A DNA stretch of 64,000 bases from Burkholderia ambifaria AMMD (GTDB lineage Bacteria > Pseudomonadota > Gammaproteobacteria > Burkholderiales > Burkholderiaceae), in the NCBI RefSeq assembly GCF_000203915.1, contig NC_008391.1, forward strand, positions 2,294,001 through 2,358,000, read 5' to 3'. Made by a program: the position numbers and the translations under genes. Each line of letters starts with the position of its first letter. Within the stretch, counting starts at the first letter, position 1. Of the stretch, positions 8,019 to 18,250 are shown piece by piece. Below the pieces are notes generated by a model. The model worked only from the letters and a program-made list of their open reading frames with translations, did no database searches and was not told the origin of the DNA.

Positions 8019-8615
8019 ATGTCCGATCCCGCTTCCGAATCGCTCACGCAAACCTACGACCGTCTCTGGTCGTGCCTCGAGTCCGGCGTCGGCGCGCAGC
8101 GCTCGCCGTTCACGATGGTGCAGGCCGCGACGCTCGGCCTCGACGGCGCGCCGAAGGTGCGCACGATCGTGTTGCGGCAAGTGAGCCGCGCCGATCGTCT
8201 GCTGGCGTTCCATACGAATGCGTGGTCGGAGAAGGTGGCGGAGCTGCGCCGCGACCCTCGCATCGCCGTCGTCGCGAACGATCTCGACGCGCTCGTGCAG
8301 ATTCGCGCGGAAGGCGTCGCGTCGATCTGCGACGACGAAGCGCAACGGCGCGCGATCTGGCAATCGAGCCGTCCGCATACGCTGCTGTTGTATCGCGCAC
8401 CGTTGCGGCCGGGCACGCCGATCGAGTCGCCTGAAGAGGCGCACGTCACGCCAAGCCCGGGCGAGGCCCCCGCCGACGACGGCTATCGGAACTTCTGCCT
8501 CGTCCACGTCACGGTGACGCGCGTCGACTGGCTCGAACTTGCTCGCGCCGGCCATCGGCGCGCGATCTTCGATGTGAACGACGACGGCTACGAAGGCCGC
8601 TGGATCGCCCCCTGA
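8019..8615 (+). CDS. Pyridoxamine-phosphate-oxidase-family flavoprotein
   Basis: This 198-residue protein has the split-barrel FMN-binding pattern of the PNPOx-like family: FTMVQAATLGLDGAPKVRTIVLR (strands 1-3), an FHTNAWSEKVAELRRDPRIAVV segment typical of the FMN phosphate site, and a C-terminal WLELARAGHRRAIFDV. It resembles the Alr4036-type proteins annotated as PNPOx family rather than true PdxH, because the PdxH C-terminal motif is absent. The reaction is unknown, with FMN or F420 chemistry likely. It follows the aminotransferase and the 62-residue gene in the same direction after a gap of about 100 bp. Confidence 0.85.
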   Translation: MSDPASESLTQTYDRLWSCLESGVGAQRSPFTMVQAATLGLDGAPKVRTIVLRQVSRADRLLAFHTNAWSEKVAELRRDPRIAVVANDLDALVQIRAEGVASICDDEAQRRAIWQSSRPHTLLLYRAPLRPGTPIESPEEAHVTPSPGEAPADDGYRNFCLVHVTVTRVDWLELARAGHRRAIFDVNDDGYEGRWIAP

Positions 8616-8788
8616 CGTCGACGTTCGCACGCCCGCTACAAACGGGTACAAATCAGACACATCCCGGATACATCAGACCTTTCAAATGGGTGACCGCCGC
8701 GTGACCGGTGCGTGCCCGAATGAAAGCGAAGGCGCGCCCGGGCGCGCGGCATGTTCACTTTCAACCTCACGAAAGGAGATGCCGAGCG

Positions 8789-10066
8789 ATGTCTTCCACA
8801 CCGTTTTCCCCGATGCGTCGGCACCTGCTGGCCACGTCCGTGGCCGCGGGTGTATCCGCGATGCTGCCCACCGCGCTGCATGCGGCAACCGGCGACACCG
8901 GCATACGCCCGTTCACCGCCCACATCCCCGACGACGCACTGGTCGACCTGCGCCGCCGCATCACCGCGACACGCTGGCCGGGCCGCGAGACCGTCGCGGA
9001 CGAATCGCAGGGCGTGCGGCTCGCGCGCATGCAGGCGCTGCTGCGCTACTGGGGCACCGACTACGACTGGCGCAAGGGCGAGGCGCGCCTGAACGGCTTC
9101 CCGATGTTCATCACGGAAATCGACGGGCTCGACATTCACTTCATCCACGTGCGGTCGCGGCACGCGAATGCGATGCCGATGATCATGACGCACGGCTGGC
9201 CCGGTTCGGTCTTCGAACTCGTGAAGGCGATCGGCCCGCTGACCGACCCGACCGCGCACGGTGCGAGCGCGGACGATGCGTTCCACGTCGTCGTGCCGTC
9301 GCTGCCGGGCTTCGGTTTCTCGGGCCGCCCGACGAAGACGGGCTGGGGCTCGGACCACATCGCGCGTGCATGGGGCGAACTGATGGCGCGCCTCGGCTAT
9401 ACGCGCTTCGTGTCGCAGGGCGGCGACTGCGGCTCGGTGATCTCGCACCGGATGGCGATGCAGCGCGTGCAGGGCCTGGCCGGGATTCACGTGAACATGC
9501 CGGCGACGGTGCCGCCGGACATCGCGACGCTGCTCCAGGTCGACGCGCCGGCGCCGGCATCGCTGTCGCCGAAGGAGAAGGCCGCGTACGAGAAGCTCGC
9601 GACGTTCTATCGCGACAACTGCGGCTACTCGGCGATGATGGTCACGCGTCCGCAGACGGTCGGCTACGCGCTCGCCGATTCGCCGTCGGGGCAGGCCGCA
9701 TGGATGTACGACAAGATCTCGCAGTGGACGTACAGCGGCGGCGTACCCGAACGTTCGATTCCGCGTGACGAGATTCTCGACGACATTTCGTTGTACTGGC
9801 TGACCAACACGGCGACGTCCTCCGCGCAGATCTACTGGGAGGATCACTCGAACAACTTCAACGCGGTGGACATCTCGCTGCCGGCCGCGATCACGGTGTT
9901 CCCCGGCGAGATCTATCAGGCGCCGCGCAGCTGGGCCGAGCGCAGCTATCACAACCTGATCTACTTCAACGAAGTCGACAAGGGCGGCCACTTCGCGGCA
10001 TGGGAAGAGCCGGAGCTGTTCGCACGCGAAGTGCGTGCCGGGTTCCGGCCGTTGCGTCGCGCGTAA
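8789..10066 (+). CDS. Exported epoxide-hydrolase-like protein
   Basis: This 425-residue protein has a twin-arginine-like signal (MRRHLLATSVAAGVSAML, cleavage near LHAAT) followed by an epoxide hydrolase N-terminal domain (about 40-150, IPDDALVDLRRRITATRWPG) and an alpha/beta-hydrolase domain. HGWPGS forms the oxyanion region, the nucleophile is Asp in SQGGDCGS, and the histidine is in KGGHFAAWEEP. Paired tyrosines consistent with epoxide activation are present. The start follows AAAGGAGAT at 8772-8780. Soluble EHN-domain enzymes open epoxides with water; the substrate is unknown and may be a xenobiotic or terpenoid. A related exported hydrolase and a cytochrome follow. Confidence 0.88.
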   Translation: MSSTPFSPMRRHLLATSVAAGVSAMLPTALHAATGDTGIRPFTAHIPDDALVDLRRRITATRWPGRETVADESQGVRLARMQALLRYWGTDYDWRKGEARLNGFPMFITEIDGLDIHFIHVRSRHANAMPMIMTHGWPGSVFELVKAIGPLTDPTAHGASADDAFHVVVPSLPGFGFSGRPTKTGWGSDHIARAWGELMARLGYTRFVSQGGDCGSVISHRMAMQRVQGLAGIHVNMPATVPPDIATLLQVDAPAPASLSPKEKAAYEKLATFYRDNCGYSAMMVTRPQTVGYALADSPSGQAAWMYDKISQWTYSGGVPERSIPRDEILDDISLYWLTNTATSSAQIYWEDHSNNFNAVDISLPAAITVFPGEIYQAPRSWAERSYHNLIYFNEVDKGGHFAAWEEPELFAREVRAGFRPLRRA

Positions 10067-10085
10067 GCGCGGCTCGACGGGCGCG

Positions 10086-10113
10086 CGCGGGCCGGTTGCG
10101 ATGCCGGCCCGCG
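10086..10113 (+). terminator. GC hairpin after epoxide hydrolase
   Basis: CGCGGGCCGG and CCGGCCCGCG form a perfect 10-bp stem with an 8-base loop, about 20 bp after the stop codon. There is no T-tract, so intrinsic termination is uncertain. Confidence 0.4.
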
Positions 10114-10237
10114 TCCGTTGCCGCATCGGTGCATCGGGGCGCGTGTATTGCGCGGCCCCCGAAACGCACCGCGTCGCGGACGTTTTTTGAATCGCTCTGT
10201 GTCGTATCCGAACACAGATACGTTGGGATACAAAGCG

Positions 10238-10252
10238 TCCGAATGGTTCGGA
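10238..10252. promoter_or_regulatory. Dyad TCCGAA-N3-TTCGGA
   Basis: This short perfect dyad, with an extra TATCCGAA copy at 10205-10212, lies about 130 bp upstream of the second hydrolase. A TATAAA-like stretch directly follows it. It looks like a regulator binding site, but no regulator gene is adjacent. Confidence 0.35.
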
Positions 10253-10378
10253 TATAAATCCGGTGAAGCGATTCACACGGCGGCGCCAAGCGATGCGCGG
10301 CCGGCGTGAACGGCGATACCGGAGCGCCCGCACCTGCCGCGGGCCCCTTACTTAGCGATCGACAATGGAGAACCAGTC

Positions 10379-11419
10379 ATGCCTGATACCGTGAATAGCC
10401 GCCGCCGCCTGATCCTGGGTACGACAATCGCAAGCCTGAGCCTCGCCGATCTCGGCTTCGGCTCGCTGGCGCATGCGCAGTCGGCGCCCGATGTACCGAC
10501 GAACCGCGCGGCCGGCGCGGCGTCGCTCGGCACCATCCACCAGATCGACGCGGGCGTGCTGAACGTCGGGTATGCGGATCTCGGGCCGAAGAACGGCCCC
10601 GTCGTGTTCCTGCTGCACGGCTGGCCGTACGACATCTACAGCTACGCGGACGTCGCGCCGCTGCTCACGGCGGCCGGCTATCGCGTGATCGTGCCGTACC
10701 TGCGCGGCTACGGATCGACGACGTTCCGCTCGGCCGACACGCTGCGCAACGGCCAGCAGGCGGTGACGGCCGTCGACATCGTCGCGCTGATGGATGCGCT
10801 GAAGATCGACCGTGCGATATTCGGCGGCTACGACTGGGGCGCACGCACGGCCGACGTCATCGCGGCGTTGTGGCCGCAGCGCGTGAAGGCGCTGGTGTCG
10901 GTGAGCGGCTACCTCATCGGCAGCCAGCAGGCGAACACCAAGCCGCTGCCGCCGCAGGCCGAACTCCAGTGGTGGTATCAGTTCTACTTCTCGACCGAAC
11001 GCGGCGCGCTCGGCTACGCGGAGAACCTCGATGCGTTCAACAAGCTGATCTGGCGGCTCGCATCGCCGAAGTGGCAGTTCTCCGACGAAACCTTCGCGCG
11101 CAGCGCCGCATCGTTCCAGAATCCCGACCACGTAGCTGTCGTGATCCACAACTATCGCTGGCGCCTCGGTCTCGCGAAGGGCGAAGCGAAATACGACGAC
11201 ATCGAGCGGCGGCTCGCGGCCGGCCCGGTCATCACCGTGCCGACGATCACGATGGAAGGTGACGCAAACGGCGCGCCGCATCCGGCCCCGGCCGCGTATG
11301 CGAAGAAGTTCACCGGCAAGTACCAGCACCGCACGATTACAGGCGGCATCGGCCACAACCTGCCGCAGGAAGCGCCGCAGGCGTTCGCAGAGGCGATCCT
11401 GCAAGTGGAGCATCTGTGA
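10379..11419 (+). CDS. Exported alpha/beta hydrolase (epoxide hydrolase/dehalogenase-like)
   Basis: This 346-residue protein begins with a Tat-type signal (NSRRRLILGTTIASLSLADL, cleavage near AHAQS). The hydrolase domain has HGWPYDIYSY near the oxyanion hole, an Asp nucleophile in GGYDWGAR, and a histidine in GGIGHNLPQEAP. The Asp nucleophile places it with epoxide hydrolases and haloalkane dehalogenases rather than esterases. It lacks the EHN domain of the gene before it. A GGAG sits before the ATG. Its stop codon overlaps the next start (TGATG), so it is translationally coupled to the cytochrome P460 gene. Confidence 0.87.
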   Translation: MPDTVNSRRRLILGTTIASLSLADLGFGSLAHAQSAPDVPTNRAAGAASLGTIHQIDAGVLNVGYADLGPKNGPVVFLLHGWPYDIYSYADVAPLLTAAGYRVIVPYLRGYGSTTFRSADTLRNGQQAVTAVDIVALMDALKIDRAIFGGYDWGARTADVIAALWPQRVKALVSVSGYLIGSQQANTKPLPPQAELQWWYQFYFSTERGALGYAENLDAFNKLIWRLASPKWQFSDETFARSAASFQNPDHVAVVIHNYRWRLGLAKGEAKYDDIERRLAAGPVITVPTITMEGDANGAPHPAPAAYAKKFTGKYQHRTITGGIGHNLPQEAPQAFAEAILQVEHL

Positions 11420-11955
11420 TGCGGGCGCCTATCGGAGTGGTGCGTCACGGCGCGCGCCGTGCGCTCGTCGCGGGCGTGTTGCTGGCCGGTGCGTTGTCGG
11501 CGAGCGGCCCGGCCGCGTTCGCGGAGCAGCCGAAGCCGGCCGCGTCGCCGATCTACGGCGTGACGATCCCGCCCGGCTACCGGAAGTGGGAAATGGTCGC
11601 GCCGGCCGAGGAAGCGGCGCCGCTCGACGAATTGCGCGTGGTGCTCGGCAATCCCGTTGCGATGCGTGCGCTCGAAAAGTCGACGCTGCCGTTTCCGGAC
11701 GGCACGATCCTCGTGAAGCTCGCGTACAAGCGCAAGCAGTCGGACGAGTTCCCGTCGGCGACCGTGCCGGGCCAGGCGACCACCGTGCAGGTGATGGTGA
11801 AGGATTCGCGTCGCTATGCGTCGACGGGCGGCTGGGGCTTCGGGCGCTTCATCAACGGCGTGCCGGCCGATATCGGTCAGCACCAGACGTGCTTTGCGTG
11901 TCACCAGGCGCGCGTGAAGAATCACGACTATGTGTTCACGCGGTTGGCGCCGTGA
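11419..11955 (+). CDS. Cytochrome P460 family c-type haem protein
   Basis: This protein of about 178 residues has a signal peptide (hydrophobic about 17-35) and a single CFACH haem c motif (about 158-162) in the C-terminal part, as in cytochrome P460. IYGVTIPPGYRKWEMVAPA near the N-terminus and the DGTILVKLAYKRK region are typical of the family. Classical P460 oxidises hydroxylamine with a haem-lysine crosslink; the lysine for that link cannot be assigned by eye. The ATG at 11419 overlaps the TGA of the preceding hydrolase, so the two are probably made together in the periplasm. The upstream GTG at 11416 is an alternative start. Confidence 0.85.
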   Translation: MRAPIGVVRHGARRALVAGVLLAGALSASGPAAFAEQPKPAASPIYGVTIPPGYRKWEMVAPAEEAAPLDELRVVLGNPVAMRALEKSTLPFPDGTILVKLAYKRKQSDEFPSATVPGQATTVQVMVKDSRRYASTGGWGFGRFINGVPADIGQHQTCFACHQARVKNHDYVFTRLAP

Positions 11956-11985
11956 CGTGATTTGACGGGATCGGCTTGACGGAAG

Positions 11986-12013
11986 GGCGTGCCGCGCGAG
12001 GCACGCCTTTTTT
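11986..12013 (+). terminator. Rho-independent terminator
   Basis: GGCGTGCC (11986-11993) pairs with GGCACGCC (12000-12007) across a 6-base loop and is followed by six T residues. It lies 30 bp after the cytochrome P460 stop and ends the hydrolase-P460 unit. Confidence 0.85.
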
Positions 12014-12232
12014 GTCGTGCGCGGATGACGGGAGATGGATCGGCCTGCGGGTTTGTATCGCAGTGTGTCTGCGGCCCCTTCTGAAAAACTGGCATGCAGG
12101 AAGCACCGGTTTCGGAAACATGCCGGATACGTGAGCGGGTTCTACTGTCGACATGCAGGAAACATTCGATGCCAGCCATCTGGATCGGATGCCGAATGAT
12201 CGATACACCCACTTCCTTCTAGGAGAATACTC

Positions 12233-12574
12233 ATGAAAGTCGCTCGAATCCTCGCCGTCGCCGTCCTCGCTTCGATCCCCGCCTTGTCGTTCGCCGATAC
12301 CGGCCACGGCCTCACGCGTGCCGATGTGCGCGCCGACCTCGTCCGGCTCGAGAAGGCCGGCTACAGCCCGGCCAGCGGCGAAGCCAACTACCCGGACGAT
12401 ATCGCTGCCGCGGAGAACGCCGTTGCCGCGGAGCAGGTCGCGCGCTCGGACCAGAACGGTCCGTCGAAGTCGCAGGGCGACAACGTCGCCGCCGCGTCGG
12501 TGCCGGCCGCCCGCTACGCCGCGGCCGGCGACGCACGCACGGATGCCGACAACGGCCTGTACGCGCATTCATGA
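12233..12574 (+). CDS. DUF4148 small exported protein
   Basis: This 113-residue protein has a signal peptide (MKVARILAVAVLASIPALSFA) and the DUF4148 core GLTRADVRADLVRLEKAGYSP. The rest is alanine-rich and probably disordered. DUF4148 proteins are abundant, stress-linked and often multicopy in Burkholderia; their function is unknown. AGGAG precedes the start at good spacing. About 280 bp of non-coding DNA lies upstream, where the word CATGCAGGAA occurs twice, which may be regulatory. Confidence 0.88.
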   Translation: MKVARILAVAVLASIPALSFADTGHGLTRADVRADLVRLEKAGYSPASGEANYPDDIAAAENAVAAEQVARSDQNGPSKSQGDNVAAASVPAARYAAAGDARTDADNGLYAHS

Positions 12575-12650
12575 TCCGCTGCCGCGCCTGCCGAGCGCCG
12601 GCGCGGCCGCAACGTAAACATTTCAGATGTACAACACGACAGGAAGGAGC

Positions 12651-13448
12651 ATGACGATGGTCGGTTTGACGAAACGGGTGCTGGTGTCCGCGGCGGTGCT
12701 GGGCGGCTTGTTCGGTGCGGTCGCGGCGCAGGCTGCGCCGAAGGAGGACCTGAAGGGCACGAACGTCGTGCTGGTGCACGGCGCGTTCGCCGACGGGTCG
12801 AGCTGGAACCGCGTGATTCCGCTGCTCGAGGCGCGCGGCCTGCATGTCGTAGCGGTGCAGAATCCGCTCAGCTCGCTCGCCGACGATACCGCCGCGACGA
12901 AGCGCGCGATCGACGAGCAGAAGGGGCCCGTCGTGCTGGTCGGCCATTCGTGGGCCGGCGTCGTGATCAGCGATGCGGGCAACGACGACAAGGTGAAGTC
13001 GCTCGTCTACGTCGCCGCGTTCGCGCCGGACAACGGCCAGTCGATCGCCGACGTCACGCAGGGGCTGCCGGCGCCGGCGTGGGCCGGCGAGCTGCGCAAG
13101 GACACGGGCGGTTTCGCGACGCTGTCGGACAAGGCGATCGCGCAGGATTTCGCGCCCGACCTGTCGCCCGCGCAGCAGCGCGTCGTCGCGGCGACGCAAG
13201 GGCCGTGGTACGGTGGCTGTATTTCGCAGAAGGTCACGCAGGCCGCGTGGCATGAGAAGCCGTCGACGTTCGTCGTCGCGACGCAGGACCGGATGATCGA
13301 TCCGAAGCTGCAGGAAACGATGGCGAAGCGGATCGGCGCGACGGTCGCGCGCGTGAACGGCAGCCACGTATCGATGTTGAGCCAGCCGAAGGCCGTGGCC
13401 GACGCGATCATCGCGGCCGCGGAGCGTGCGAAGCACGATACGCAGTAA
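12651..13448 (+). CDS. Exported alpha/beta hydrolase (esterase-like)
   Basis: The 265-residue product has a signal peptide (hydrophobic about 9-25, ending AQAAP) and an alpha/beta-hydrolase fold of the small AB_hydrolase_6 type: VVLVHGAFADGSSW near the oxyanion hole, GHSWAG with Ser nucleophile, a probable Asp in ATQDRMIDP, and His in NGSHVSML. Such enzymes are often annotated as salicylate-esterase or haloperoxidase-like proteins; the substrate is unknown. AGGAAGGAG directly before ATG 12651 decides the start over the earlier in-frame ATG. It is followed by an amidase gene. Confidence 0.87.
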   Translation: MTMVGLTKRVLVSAAVLGGLFGAVAAQAAPKEDLKGTNVVLVHGAFADGSSWNRVIPLLEARGLHVVAVQNPLSSLADDTAATKRAIDEQKGPVVLVGHSWAGVVISDAGNDDKVKSLVYVAAFAPDNGQSIADVTQGLPAPAWAGELRKDTGGFATLSDKAIAQDFAPDLSPAQQRVVAATQGPWYGGCISQKVTQAAWHEKPSTFVVATQDRMIDPKLQETMAKRIGATVARVNGSHVSMLSQPKAVADAIIAAAERAKHDTQ

Positions 13449-13554
13449 GCGATGCGGCGCCGCGATGCGAATGGCGCGCGGCGCCTCCTTCCGGCCATCC
13501 GCCTCGCAGGAAGTCCCGTTGGGGGCATGGCGGAGTTTCTCGGAGCACATTCTG

Positions 13555-14958
13555 ATGACGCAGCAACTCTGGCAACTGTCGGCGACTGAAATCGCGAAGC
13601 GGGTGCGGCAACGCGAAGTGTCCGCGCGGGAAGTGGCGGATGCGACGCTGGCCCGTCTCGATGCGGTGAACCCGGCGATCAACGCGGTGGTCGAGCATCG
13701 CCCCGACGACGTGCGGCGCCAAGCCGACGAAGTCGATCGCGCGATCGCGCGCGGCGACGATCCGGGGCCGCTCGCCGGCGTGCCCGTGACCGTGAAGATC
13801 AACGTCGACGTCGCGGAATTCGCGACGACCAACGGCACGCGCCTGCAGGAAAACCTGATCGCGAGCGCCGACAGTCCGTCGGTCTCGAACCTGAGAAAGG
13901 CCGGCGCGGTGCTGCTCGGCCGCACCAATTCGCCGACGTTCGCGCTGCGCTGGTTCACGTCGAATCTCGTGCACGGCCATACGTACAATCCGCGCAACCG
14001 GTCGCTGACGCCGGGCGGATCGAGCGGCGGCGCGGCGGCTGCGGTGGCCGCCGGGATCGGCCCGCTCGCGATCGGCACCGACATCGGCGGCTCGGTGCGT
14101 TACCCGGCCTATGCATGCGGCGTGCACGGCATCCGGCCGTCGCTCGGACGCGTGCCGGCGTTCAATGCGTCGTCGCCCGAGCGTGCAATCGGCGCGCAGT
14201 TGATGTCGACGACGGGGCCGATCGCGCGCACGATCGACGATCTCGCGCTGGCGCTGCGCGCGTTCGCCTCGCAGGACCCGCGCGACCCGTGGTACGTGCC
14301 GGTGCCGTTCGAAGGCCGTGTGGTACCGAAGCGAGCGGCGTTGTGCGTGCGGCCGGGCGGCCTGCAGGTCGTGCCCGAAGTCGAGGCCGCGTTGCGCGAT
14401 GCCGCGCGCCGGCTCGTCGATGCAGGGTGGACCGTCGATGAAATCGACGATACGCCGCCGATGCGCGAGGCCGCGTTGTTGCAGGAGCAGCTCTGGCTTG
14501 GCGACGGATTCGACGCGTTGACGAACGCGGTCGAGAGCGACGGTGATCCGGGCGCGGCCGCCGTGATCGCCGCCGTGCGCGGCAAGGTGCGCGATCTGCC
14601 GGCCGACGTGATCAGCCGCGCACTCGTGCGGCGTACGACGCTCACGCGGCAATGGCGGCTGTTTCTCGATGAATACGCGGTGCTGCTGCTGCCGGTGTCG
14701 TCGGAGCTGCCGTTCCCCGACGATCTCGACAGGCAAGGACCGGAAGGGTTCGAGCGCGTATGGGAGGCGCAGCTCACGCTGCGTGCGCTGCCGGCGATGG
14801 GGCTACCCGGGCTGGCGGTGACGACTGGGATCGTCAATGACGTGCCGGTTGGTGTGCAGGTGGTCGCCGCGCATCATCGCGAGGATTTGTGCCTGCTCGC
14901 CGGGCGCGCCATCGAGGCGCGCGGCGCGCCGGTTACGGTGGTCGATCCGATCGTTTGA
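13555..14958 (+). CDS. Amidase signature family enzyme
   Basis: This 467-residue protein has the amidase signature: the glycine/serine loop LTPGGSSGGAAAAVAAG, then GTDIGGSVRYPA with the Ser nucleophile, and the catalytic Lys in VPVTVKINVDV, completing a Ser-cisSer-Lys triad. Family members hydrolyse amides such as indoleacetamide, nicotinamide or aryl amides; here the substrate is unknown. A GTG frame reaching back to 13426 overlaps the previous gene, but homologous sequence begins at MTQQLWQLSATEIA, so the start is set at 13555. It is cytoplasmic, with no signal peptide. Confidence 0.9.
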   Translation: MTQQLWQLSATEIAKRVRQREVSAREVADATLARLDAVNPAINAVVEHRPDDVRRQADEVDRAIARGDDPGPLAGVPVTVKINVDVAEFATTNGTRLQENLIASADSPSVSNLRKAGAVLLGRTNSPTFALRWFTSNLVHGHTYNPRNRSLTPGGSSGGAAAAVAAGIGPLAIGTDIGGSVRYPAYACGVHGIRPSLGRVPAFNASSPERAIGAQLMSTTGPIARTIDDLALALRAFASQDPRDPWYVPVPFEGRVVPKRAALCVRPGGLQVVPEVEAALRDAARRLVDAGWTVDEIDDTPPMREAALLQEQLWLGDGFDALTNAVESDGDPGAAAVIAAVRGKVRDLPADVISRALVRRTTLTRQWRLFLDEYAVLLLPVSSELPFPDDLDRQGPEGFERVWEAQLTLRALPAMGLPGLAVTTGIVNDVPVGVQVVAAHHREDLCLLAGRAIEARGAPVTVVDPIV

Positions 14959-15122
14959 GGCGATGACGGGCGCGGTGCATCGGGGATGCATCGCGTCCGT
15001 CGGTTGTCGATCGTCGGGATCGTTATTCAGGAAGCTATGCCTGTGTCCGTATCACGAGCGGGGAAGCGGCGAAAGCAGTTTCCATTCATCGTGTCCGCGG
15101 GCTCCCTCCACGACAACGCCGC

Positions 15123-15737
15123 TCAACGCCCCGTCAGCATCCGCCCGCCAAGCCCCATCAGCAGCAGCCCGGCCGTCGTGTCGAGCACGGCCTTGCGCTT
15201 GATCAGCAGCCGGCGCACGAACGGATGCGACGCGAGCAGCGCCATCGTGCAATACCACGCGCCCGAAATCCCGATCGACAGCGCGACGACCGTGAGATCG
15301 AACCATGCCGGTGTGTGGGCCGGCACCATCAGCGCGAAGACGCTGCCGTAGAACGCGACGGCTTTCGGGTTCGTCATGCTGACCACATAGCCTTTCTTCG
15401 CCGCGTGCCAGCCGGAGGATGAAGCCGGCGCGGCGACGGACAACGGCTTGCGCGCGGTTAGCACCATTTTCAGGCCGAGCCAGATCAGGTAGGTCGCGCC
15501 CGCCAGCCGCAGTGCGGTGTGCACCCATGCGACGTGGGTCACGAGCAGGCTCAGGCCGCCGATCGCGATCGCGGCCCAGGTGCCCGATGCGGCAGCGAGG
15601 CCCAGCCCGGTCATCACGCCGGCGCGGCGCTGCGCGACCGCGCTCGACGTGACGATCACGAAGTTCGGGCCGGGGCTGGCCACGCTCAGCAGCAGGACGC
15701 CGGCGAGCGGCAGCAGGGTGTTGATGGTGGTCGACAT
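15123..15737 (-). CDS. LysE/RhtB family exporter
   Basis: This 204-residue integral membrane protein has about six hydrophobic segments and the family signature SVASPGPNFVIVTSSAVAQRRAGVMTGLG near the N-terminus. It probably exports an amino acid such as threonine or homoserine; the specificity cannot be read. TNPKAVAFY in the middle is also conserved in the family. The gene stands alone, leftward, between the convergent amidase and the terminator of groEL. Confidence 0.9.
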   Translation of the reverse strand: MSTTINTLLPLAGVLLLSVASPGPNFVIVTSSAVAQRRAGVMTGLGLAAASGTWAAIAIGGLSLLVTHVAWVHTALRLAGATYLIWLGLKMVLTARKPLSVAAPASSSGWHAAKKGYVVSMTNPKAVAFYGSVFALMVPAHTPAWFDLTVVALSIGISGAWYCTMALLASHPFVRRLLIKRKAVLDTTAGLLLMGLGGRMLTGR

Positions 15738-15810
15738 GGATTTGGGCCCGTGATGCGGAATGGGCCTTCATCTTACCCCGCTCGACCTGCCGTACCTGCG
15801 TGCGATCCAG

Positions 15811-15845
15811 AAAAAAACGCGTGACGACCGACGTCGCCACGCGTT
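15811..15845 (-). terminator. Terminator of groEL
   Basis: On the minus strand, AACGCGTG-CGAC and GTCG-CACGCGTT pair with one mismatch across a short loop, followed by a run of T residues (seven A at 15811-15817 on the plus strand). It lies about 55 bp beyond the groEL stop codon. Confidence 0.8.
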
Positions 15846-15899
15846 GCATCACTTCGGAAACACCGCGCATGCCGGCGAACCGGCACACGCGGCACACCG

Positions 15900-17552
<1,653 letters not shown>

Positions 17553-17843
17553 TTATTGATTGACGACCGCGACGATGTCTTCCTCGCGCAGCACCAGGAA
17601 TTCGTTGCCGTCCACCTTGACGGCCTGGCCTGCGTACTTGCCGAACAGCACGCGCTCGCCGACACGCAGGTCGGGCACGAGGCGCTGGCCGTCGGCGTCC
17701 TTGCGGCCGGGGCCGACGGCGATCACTTCGCCCTGGTCGGGCTTTTCCGCGGCGCTGTCGGGGATCACGATGCCCGAGGCGGTGGTGGTTTCCTGGTCGA
17801 GTCGCTTCACGATGACCCGGTCGTGCAAGGGGCGTAGGCTCAT
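17553..17843 (-). CDS. groES: GroES co-chaperonin
   Basis: The 96-residue protein [46 protein letters not shown] is a standard GroES heptamer subunit, including the mobile loop (about 17-34) and [33 protein letters not shown] at the C-terminus. It is the first gene of the groESL operon, with groEL following closely. Confidence 0.97.
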   Translation of the reverse strand: MSLRPLHDRVIVKRLDQETTTASGIVIPDSAAEKPDQGEVIAVGPGRKDADGQRLVPDLRVGERVLFGKYAGQAVKVDGNEFLVLREEDIVAVVNQ

Positions 17844-17875
17844 CTATCCGTCCTGTTCTGTTGCGTCGAGATTGG

Positions 17876-17902
17876 TTGGCACTCTTTATCGGAGAGTGCT
17901 GA
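17876..17902. promoter_or_regulatory. CIRCE element (HrcA operator)
   Basis: TTGGCACTC-N9-GAGTGCTGA matches the CIRCE consensus TTAGCACTC-N9-GAGTGCTAA with two mismatches, at the third and second positions of the outer halves. It lies about 33 bp upstream of groES, so HrcA repression of this groESL copy is expected. Confidence 0.9.
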
Positions 17903-18124
17903 CGAGTATATGAACGCGTGGTGGCGCGATCCAATAACGGATTCGGAAAAGCATTTGCTTGGAGGCGCTATGGATGCGTAGCGGCGGTGCCGGCACGGCA
18001 CTCGGGCTGGTTGGTACGCCGCTCAGCGACGCCGCCTCGTTCTTGCCGCGGGACTCGCCTTTGCGTGACGATTCGTTGAATCTGGCCGCGCGTCGGCCGA
18101 ACGAAGGGGTTGGAGGCTGGCTGC

Positions 18125-18250
18125 ATGGAGAAATACGAAGCGGCTATCGAGTTGTGCAATCGGCTGGCAAAGGTCATGGGCGGCCTTGCTGGTCTCGCAC
18201 TGTGCAAGCAGAATGCGTTTATGGATTACCAAGAGTGCAGGGGATTCTAA
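18125..18250 (+). CDS. Possible 41-residue peptide
   Basis: A 42-codon frame starts MEKYEAAIELCNRLAKVMGG and ends at a TAA directly abutting the next ATG at 18251, so it would be translationally coupled to the following gene. The product has three cysteines and a short hydrophobic stretch. I do not recognise it. It could be a genuine small gene or the tail of a degraded one. Confidence 0.4.
   Translation: MEKYEAAIELCNRLAKVMGGLAGLALCKQNAFMDYQECRGF

Larger units (their letters stand above)
10067..10378. other. Intergenic region with hairpin and operator-like repeats
   Basis: The region between the two hydrolase genes has a 10-bp GC hairpin at 10086-10113, probably ending the first gene. It then holds a less GC-rich promoter zone where TATCCGAA (10205-10212) and TTCGGATA (10247-10254) form an inverted pair, with a closer TCCGAA-TGG-TTCGGA dyad at 10238-10252. 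A GGAG element lies just before the next start. No gene is seen. Confidence 0.45.

Noticed and set aside
8636-10333. Long minus-strand frame opposite the epoxide hydrolase gene
   Set aside because: Arg/His/Ala-rich translation with no domain or ribosome binding site. It is a typical GC-driven shadow of the plus-strand gene.
12092-12165. Repeated word CATGCAGGAA upstream of the DUF4148 gene
   Set aside because: Only two short copies without symmetry. It is too weak to call a regulatory site.
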